From a virus, in IMG/VR virus record IMGVR_UViG_3300008113_000400, positions 1 through 30,443 of that record: a DNA stretch of 30,443 nucleotides; one strand, written 5' to 3'. A model generated the notes under the pieces. That model searched no databases. It saw nothing but the letters and a program-made list of their open reading frames with translations, and was not told the origin of the DNA. Positions 26,108 through 30,443 of the stretch are shown piece by piece. Within the stretch, counting starts at the first letter, position 1, and each line of letters begins with the position of its first letter. The translations under genes were made by a program, and so were the position numbers.

Positions 26108-27490
26108 TCAGCTAGGTTGTTGCTGTTGTTCTCTTTGTTTTCTTTTCTCAAGAAGTTCTTTAACTCGGTTTTTCTGTTTCTCTTCTTGTTGTTCTTCAAA
26201 TCCTAAGAATGTTGTTGACGATTCTGTGTCAATCTCAATAAGTTCGTTATCAAACTTACAGTTTTCAAACACGATACCATCTGAACCAATACGTGATTTT
26301 GTAATCGCAATTGTTGCCAATTTCATCTCTTTTTGTTGGAGAGTTTTTGCAACTGAGATAATCACGTGTCCAACCTGAGCCTTCTTGATTGAACCCCCCA
26401 TTTGGTCGGTAGTTACAACTTCAGATGAGATTGATGAACGGTTACCTTGAGTTGCGGTCCAACCTACAAGATTCATTTCGTGGCACATTGCCTCAAAGTG
26501 TCTCATAACTGAACCTTCAGCTTTCCATTCATCATTTCTAGTGTTCTCAGGAACAACACAATCAATGTAATCCAAAGTAACCATATCAATAGGGGTACCA
26601 TCGGCAACCATTTTTCTGATTTGGTTTTTAATCTCATTCATTGTAACAGTATCGGATGGTAACTTTTTCAAGATAAGTTTGTTGGGCATCGTATTTTTGA
26701 TTTCCTCAACTTTATCCATCACCAAATCCTTCTCTAACGCCAATTTGTCGGGTTCAATACCTGTCCAAATTGTGAAGTGTTTTCTTTGAATAATTTTTGG
26801 ATTGTCTTCAAAAAATATTTGAAGAACATTATAACCCAAGTTAAAGGCGCTATTTGCTATCTTTGTCAACACGGTTGTTTTACCTACTCCTGTTGGCGCT
26901 AAGATAACACCAATTTCTCCTTTTGCCAAACCACCTTTCATAAGTCTGTCAATTCCTGCGATTCCCATAGGAATCGGATGTCTAAAGTCATCATTAAGAA
27001 CTTCATCTAACCCTGAAAAGATGTCTGTAACACCGCCTTCACGGATACCCACTTGAAGGGCGTTTCTTACCAAACCTTCAACGGTATCGTAAGATTCAAA
27101 ATCACCTTGGTCAATGATTTTTTGCGCTTTGTTCATGACCTTTTGAAGTTCCTGTTGTTTACAGAATTTCAATGCCTTTTCTTGAACAAAGACACTCCCT
27201 TCAAATGGCGCGTCTTGTACTTGTTTTAAAGTGTCCAACACAATCTTCAATGCTAGTTCAACTGATATTTCTGCCTTGGCAATTTGCTCCAAGGTTTCAA
27301 AACCAGGTGTGGATTGATACTTTTGGTAATACTCTCTTACCATTTGTATAATCAACTTGAAGTATTTGTTGTCAAAATAACTGGGTTCTAATACATCAAT
27401 AATGGATTGTGCGAACTCTTTATCTACTATAATTTGGTTGAGTAATTGTATTTGAAATGTGTTTCCGAGATAGTCAAAATTCTTCGTCAT
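26108..27490 (-). CDS. Replicative DNA helicase, DnaB/gp41-like
   Basis: This 460-residue helicase starts at ATG 27488-27490. Residues 1-140 form a helical N-terminal DnaB-type domain, and residues 150-435 the RecA-type motor. Walker A is APTGVGKTT (198-206) and the Walker B strand is DMVTLDYID. The TQGNRSS segment and the GSIKKAQVGHVIISVAKT region match the sensor and late motifs of the DnaB/gp41 family. T4 gp41 has 475 residues, so length fits. The tail (from about 430) is charged and Gln-rich (KRKQREQQQQPS) and may contact primase or a loader. It unwinds DNA ahead of the phage polymerase on the lagging strand. Neighbouring UvsX and FEN genes support the role. No primase is visible in this window. 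Confidence 0.92.
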   Translation of the reverse strand: MTKNFDYLGNTFQIQLLNQIIVDKEFAQSIIDVLEPSYFDNKYFKLIIQMVREYYQKYQSTPGFETLEQIAKAEISVELALKIVLDTLKQVQDAPFEGSVFVQEKALKFCKQQELQKVMNKAQKIIDQGDFESYDTVEGLVRNALQVGIREGGVTDIFSGLDEVLNDDFRHPIPMGIAGIDRLMKGGLAKGEIGVILAPTGVGKTTVLTKIANSAFNLGYNVLQIFFEDNPKIIQRKHFTIWTGIEPDKLALEKDLVMDKVEEIKNTMPNKLILKKLPSDTVTMNEIKNQIRKMVADGTPIDMVTLDYIDCVVPENTRNDEWKAEGSVMRHFEAMCHEMNLVGWTATQGNRSSISSEVVTTDQMGGSIKKAQVGHVIISVAKTLQQKEMKLATIAITKSRIGSDGIVFENCKFDNELIEIDTESSTTFLGFEEQQEEKQKNRVKELLEKRKQREQQQQPS

Positions 27491-27514
27491 AGAGCCGCGT
27501 GTATCAATTAAATA

Positions 27515-27967
27515 TTACCGACTTAGGTCATAACTCATGTAGGTATGAGTTAAATTTTCACCTGAAAAAATGTCAGTCAAACCTTTCAAAATGTTTTTGA
27601 GGCTGGGACGTACATCAACCGTATATCTTACTTTTGGTGGGTATAATTTGGCGTCAAAAATTCTATGTAAAATAATTTCATCGGAAATTTTGACATACAA
27701 ATTAAAGTACTCAGGACCCTCTGTGTTTGATGTGTTAAGGATGTCTGGGTCATCAAAGATGGCATCTTGGTTGTCCATCAGATACATAACCGTTTTCATC
27801 TTCAAATCGTTTGACAACACTTCCTCAATGTGTTTAAGAAAATCAGTCAACTCAACAGACCTGCGGGCTGAAGGGTTGTAGTTCTTGACATTGTAGAAAC
27901 GTTGAACCACGATGTTGTTGTTCAAAGTCAGGAGGAACTCCATTTTAACAATTGCTTCTTCTTTCAT
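27515..27967 (-). CDS. Unknown protein made of two similar halves
   Basis: This 150-residue protein starts at ATG 27965-27967, three bases after the nuclease stop, and lies 24 bases before the helicase start. It consists of two related units. Unit A (about 10-65) has NIVVQRFYNVKNYNP, a charged helix HIEEVLSNDL and a final MKTVMYLMDN. Unit B (about 88-150) has EIILHRIFDAKLYPP, the helix ILKGLTDIFSGENL and a final THTYMSYDLSR. I do not recognise the family. The position inside the replication operon suggests a replication accessory role, but nothing in the sequence proves it. Confidence 0.75.
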   Translation of the reverse strand: MKEEAIVKMEFLLTLNNNIVVQRFYNVKNYNPSARRSVELTDFLKHIEEVLSNDLKMKTVMYLMDNQDAIFDDPDILNTSNTEGPEYFNLYVKISDEIILHRIFDAKLYPPKVRYTVDVRPSLKNILKGLTDIFSGENLTHTYMSYDLSR

Positions 27968-27970
27968 AAT

Positions 27971-28978
27971 TTAAATGTTTGATTGTTTGTATTTGCGTTT
28001 TTCTTTTCTTGTGAGTTTTGTAAAAGGTTTCATAAAATTAACAAAGGCATCATCGTCTTTTGGAAGGTATTTGAAAAAACCATCCTCCATCATAAGACGG
28101 ATTAAGTTTTTATTATCCCTTCCTTCAGGGTCTAATGTTTCTGAATAGTAGAGGGTGACAATCTCTTTTGCTTCCTCAGAGATGATGGGATTTTTAAGGT
28201 CCACAATTCGTGAATTGATTTCATAGAAATCAGAACCAAATTCTCCTTTTTTTGTTTTTCCATTTTTAATATTTTGTAGTACAACTTCTTTTCTATTTTC
28301 GGAAATTAAAATATTTGTCTTATCCAAAATATCATCAATTGTTACCAATTTATCAAGGACCTCAGGAAAAAATTTGATAAAAGTCTTTTCACCAAGTCTA
28401 TCAATACCAAAAATATTGTCAGACTTGTCACCCAAAAAAACTTTTGTAATAAAGACATTTTGATGAGGAATATGGGACTCACCAAACTTTATCTTATCAC
28501 CAAAATTATAACTGATTTTCTTGATTGGAGAGTAAATGGAAGTACTCTCCGAAATGATTTGTAGAAGGTCACGGTCTGATGAAAAAACTACCTTATCTTC
28601 ATCATTAGCAATTGAACAATAATAGGCAATTAAGTCATCAGACTCGTTTTCTTCCATTTCAACCTGACGAACAAAAGACTCCTCAAGGTATTGTTTCACC
28701 CTTGATTTCTGAAAGTGATATGACTCAAGTTTAGACTCGGTCATATCATTTCTTCGGTTTAATTTGTAGTCAGGATATAACTCACGTCTTGCCCGTGAGT
28801 TGTTTTTGCCGTCCCAAAAGACGATAACTTTGTCAAACTCGTTATCTTCCAATTGGCGACGAATGGTGTTGAGGAAGTGAAATACCCCTCCGATGTGCTC
28901 GCCTTCCACAAAAAAGTCTTTGACTCCATGGAATCCGATTTTGAATAGATTATCTCCATCAACTAGTAGGGTTTTCAC
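27971..28978 (-). CDS. FEN/RNase H-type 5'-3' nuclease
   Basis: This 335-residue nuclease uses a GTG start at 28976-28978. The metal-binding residues of the T4 RNase H/FEN family are visible: Asp7 and Asp9 (LLVDGDNL), Asp56 (VFWDGKNNSRARRELYP), Glu112/Asp114/Asp115 (NESDDLIAYY), Asp135/Asp137 (SSDRDLLQI) and Asp184/Asp187 (LGDKSDNIFGI). The helix-hairpin-helix stretch that follows (IDRLGEKTFIKFFPE) contacts duplex DNA. T4 RNase H has 305 residues; here a charged C-terminal tail is added (TRKEKRKYKQSNI). The enzyme removes RNA primers and flaps during lagging-strand maturation. It is encoded directly after UvsX and before the 150-aa gene and helicase. Confidence 0.92.
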   Translation of the reverse strand: MKTLLVDGDNLFKIGFHGVKDFFVEGEHIGGVFHFLNTIRRQLEDNEFDKVIVFWDGKNNSRARRELYPDYKLNRRNDMTESKLESYHFQKSRVKQYLEESFVRQVEMEENESDDLIAYYCSIANDEDKVVFSSDRDLLQIISESTSIYSPIKKISYNFGDKIKFGESHIPHQNVFITKVFLGDKSDNIFGIDRLGEKTFIKFFPEVLDKLVTIDDILDKTNILISENRKEVVLQNIKNGKTKKGEFGSDFYEINSRIVDLKNPIISEEAKEIVTLYYSETLDPEGRDNKNLIRLMMEDGFFKYLPKDDDAFVNFMKPFTKLTRKEKRKYKQSNI

Positions 28979-28989
28979 AAAGGTTACGT

Positions 28990-29997
28990 TTATTCGGTTG
29001 GTTCCTTTTCTTCCTTCAACACAAAATCACCGTCCGACCCGATTATTTGTTTCCAATAATCAGAGTACTCTTTCTTGTAAGTTTCAATGGACGCCTTCTC
29101 TTCAGTAGTGTCCTTACCTGCCAAGAAACCATGGGGGGTGACAATAATCTTACCATCTTCATAACCCAAACCATTAATGTGGTTTTTCATTACGGAGATT
29201 TTGGTACGAGTTGCAAACTTCACAGTTCGCTTGTCTTTTGTCGCAGTAATCTTTGTAGTGCCAGCACCTTTTTGATTACCAAACAAAAAGACCAATGATG
29301 AGTTAAGCCAAACTGATTCACCACCTTTAGCCTTAATTTTAGGCTGACCGAATGGATTATCAGGAAGTTCAACCCAAGGTTGATTCACAATGATTAGGGT
29401 ATTCTCAAATTTAGAATCAGCCTTTCTTGAACCTGAGATACGTTGGTTAATACCCATACCAATTTTATCTGACAATACTGAGGCATTGTGTTGTTTACCA
29501 CCTTTACCGTCATATGTCATTTTACATGGTACAGAACCAACAGAATCCCATAGAAAACACAATGAATAATCCAACTCACCTTTTTCTTGTGCGTCCAACA
29601 ATTCATTAATGTAATCCGTAATCTGTTCAATATAGTCAAAGTTGTTGTTAAAGATGAAGAATCCGTCCCAATCTAATTCTCCTGTCTCTGAATCAACAAC
29701 TTCTTCACACTGCAGTCCCATCAACCGCGAGTGCTCAAAACTCCACTTCTGTTCAGTAATAATGAACACAGGTAGAATTTCTTTTTTCTGAGCATCAACC
29801 GCTGTCTTAATCATTGCAGTTGTCTTACCAGTATCTGAGTGACCCAAGAACATATTGATATGTCCAATAGCCGGACCCGGTAAACCAACCGCATCTAAGA
29901 AATCAGAACCACAATCAAAAAAACGTTGTGGTTTGTATTTTGCTGAAGTTGAGAACTTCTTCTTCAGCGAATTGAAGTCATTTTTTTTAATTGCCAT
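28990..29997 (-). CDS. uvsX: RecA-like recombinase, UvsX-type
   Basis: This 335-residue protein starts at ATG 29995-29997, overlapping the end of the 73-aa gene by 11 bases. Walker A is GHSDTGKTT (52-60), the catalytic Glu is Glu82 (FIITEQKWSFEHSR), and the Walker B Asp is Asp151 (CFLWDSVGSVP). The L2-type loop region (about NPFGQPKIKAKGGESVWLNS) and the final core strand LVFLFG are present. T4 UvsX has 391 residues, so this version is somewhat short, mainly at the C-terminus. It forms filaments on ssDNA and drives strand exchange for recombination-dependent replication. An SSB encoded just upstream is its expected partner. Confidence 0.92.
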   Translation of the reverse strand: MAIKKNDFNSLKKKFSTSAKYKPQRFFDCGSDFLDAVGLPGPAIGHINMFLGHSDTGKTTAMIKTAVDAQKKEILPVFIITEQKWSFEHSRLMGLQCEEVVDSETGELDWDGFFIFNNNFDYIEQITDYINELLDAQEKGELDYSLCFLWDSVGSVPCKMTYDGKGGKQHNASVLSDKIGMGINQRISGSRKADSKFENTLIIVNQPWVELPDNPFGQPKIKAKGGESVWLNSSLVFLFGNQKGAGTTKITATKDKRTVKFATRTKISVMKNHINGLGYEDGKIIVTPHGFLAGKDTTEEKASIETYKKEYSDYWKQIIGSDGDFVLKEEKEPTE

Positions 29998-30208
29998 AAT
30001 TGTATCTGTAGAATTCTTTTAGAGTTTCTAACTTATCTTTTGCGTTTGCAAGTTTTTCAACAAACTTATCCATCTCTTCCAAATGTTGGGGATGTTCTCC
30101 AATACCAACAGCATTTTCCATATACACCATCAGAGTTGCTTCTGATTCGGCAATCTCACTTTCATACTTCTTGGTGAGGGATTCGTACATTAATTGTCTA
30201 ATTTTCAT
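29987..30208 (-). CDS. Small helical protein in replication operon, unknown
   Basis: This 73-residue protein starts at ATG 30206-30208 (MKIRQLMYESLTKKYESE). It is almost all helix: two charged heptad-like segments (about 8-28 and 45-68) flank a short turn, AVGIGEHP, so it probably forms a helical hairpin or coiled coil. Its stop overlaps the UvsX start by 11 bases, pointing to coupled translation with the recombinase. I cannot name a family. A role modulating UvsX or SSB is possible from position only. Confidence 0.75.
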   Translation of the reverse strand: MKIRQLMYESLTKKYESEIAESEATLMVYMENAVGIGEHPQHLEEMDKFVEKLANAKDKLETLKEFYRYNYGN

Positions 30209-30230
30209 TATCTATTTGTGTTTTTTATTT

Positions 30231-30273
30231 AAAAAGAAGAGCATGAACACTATGTCTATGTAAGTGTCCATGC
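30231..30273 (-). terminator. Intrinsic terminator after the SSB gene
   Basis: On the minus strand GCATGGACACT pairs with AGTGTTCATGC (11 positions with one mismatch) around an 11-base loop. The T-rich tract TCTTCTTTTT follows. The hairpin begins 9 bases after the SSB stop, so it should end or attenuate SSB transcription before the 73-aa/uvsX genes. Confidence 0.85.
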
Positions 30274-30282
30274 TCATTAATA

Positions 30283-30443
30283 TTAGAATGGTAGGTCTTC
30301 GTCAGGTTCTGAGTTAGCCTGTGGGTCACTGTAAGGAACTGCCGCTTTTCCACCACCGAAAGATTCGGTATTTTGTTCGTCATTTCCATAAACATAACCA
30401 CCCTTATCACTATCCCAACGTGGAACTTCACCACGAGCAATCG
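30283..30443 (-). CDS. ssb: Single-stranded DNA-binding protein, C-terminal fragment
   Basis: Only the last 52 codons lie in the window; the start is beyond the right edge. The frame reads IARGEVPRWDSDKGGYVYGN, then a Gly/Asn-rich linker, and ends SEPDEDLPF. The acidic DEDLPF tip after a disordered linker is the hallmark of bacterial-type SSB tails, which recruit replication proteins through the terminal Pro-Phe. T4 gp32 has an acidic tail without this LPF end. The place next to uvsX fits a replication SSB. The DNA-binding domain is not visible, so the fold (OB tetramer or gp32-like) is open. Confidence 0.7.
   Translation of the reverse strand, partial: IARGEVPRWDSDKGGYVYGNDEQNTESFGGGKAAVPYSDPQANSEPDEDLPF

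Noticed and set aside
30225-30440. A separate 71-aa frame at the right edge
   Set aside because: It overlaps the SSB C-terminus and the terminator hairpin in another frame; the SSB frame ending DEDLPF is clearly the real one.
1-30443. tRNA genes, integrase, insertion sequences
   Set aside because: No cloverleaf-like stretch, transposase or integrase signature was found; almost all of the window is filled by minus-strand coding genes.

Overview
This 30.4 kb window reads as part of a large, AT-rich, T4-like myovirus genome that probably infects Bacteroidota, perhaps a flavobacterium. Phage origin rests on a gp25-like and a gp6-like baseplate wedge gene, long tail and fibre genes, and a UvsX / gp41-type helicase / FEN (RNase H-type) replication block. 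Two features point to the host. The tail adhesin carries tandem repeats resembling those of SprB, the flavobacterial gliding adhesin. The ribonucleotide reductase has its ATP-cone on NrdB and not on NrdA, an arrangement described in the flavobacterium Leeuwenhoekiella. Most starts also lack a Shine-Dalgarno sequence, as in Bacteroidota. The host assignment is inference.

All supported genes lie on the minus strand, so transcription runs from high to low coordinates. First comes the replication and nucleotide block (30443 to 23047): the C-terminus of an SSB, a terminator, a 73-aa protein, UvsX/RecA, a FEN-family nuclease, a 150-aa protein made of two similar halves, a DnaB/gp41 helicase, then NrdB and NrdA. 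A terminator hairpin after nrdA closes this block.

The late structural block follows. gp25 and gp6 homologues come first, then a 1741-aa structural protein with a carboxypeptidase-regulatory-like domain and an unexpected hydrophobic stretch. Next is a chain of overlapping genes of unknown family (563, 269, 364 aa), then two coupled to each other and to the adhesin start (302 and 991 aa). The last part is an adhesin/fibre region: a 99-aa ORF overlapping a 1204-aa SprB-repeat protein in another frame, a 111-aa protein, a 348-aa protein with a Pro/Thr linker, and a collagen-like fibre that runs off the left end.

Two patterns stand out. Each of the six late genes preceded by a real spacer has TATTTAT on its coding strand 5-17 nt before the start codon; the replication genes do not. 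The adhesin region is also assembled from shared modules (Cys-rich units, Pro/Thr linkers, a paralogous domain shared by two genes, collagen repeats, a duplicated carbohydrate-binding-like insert). This suggests a host-range region that evolves by domain shuffling. No tRNA, CRISPR array, insertion sequence or integrase was seen, and no gap longer than about 100 bases lacks a gene.
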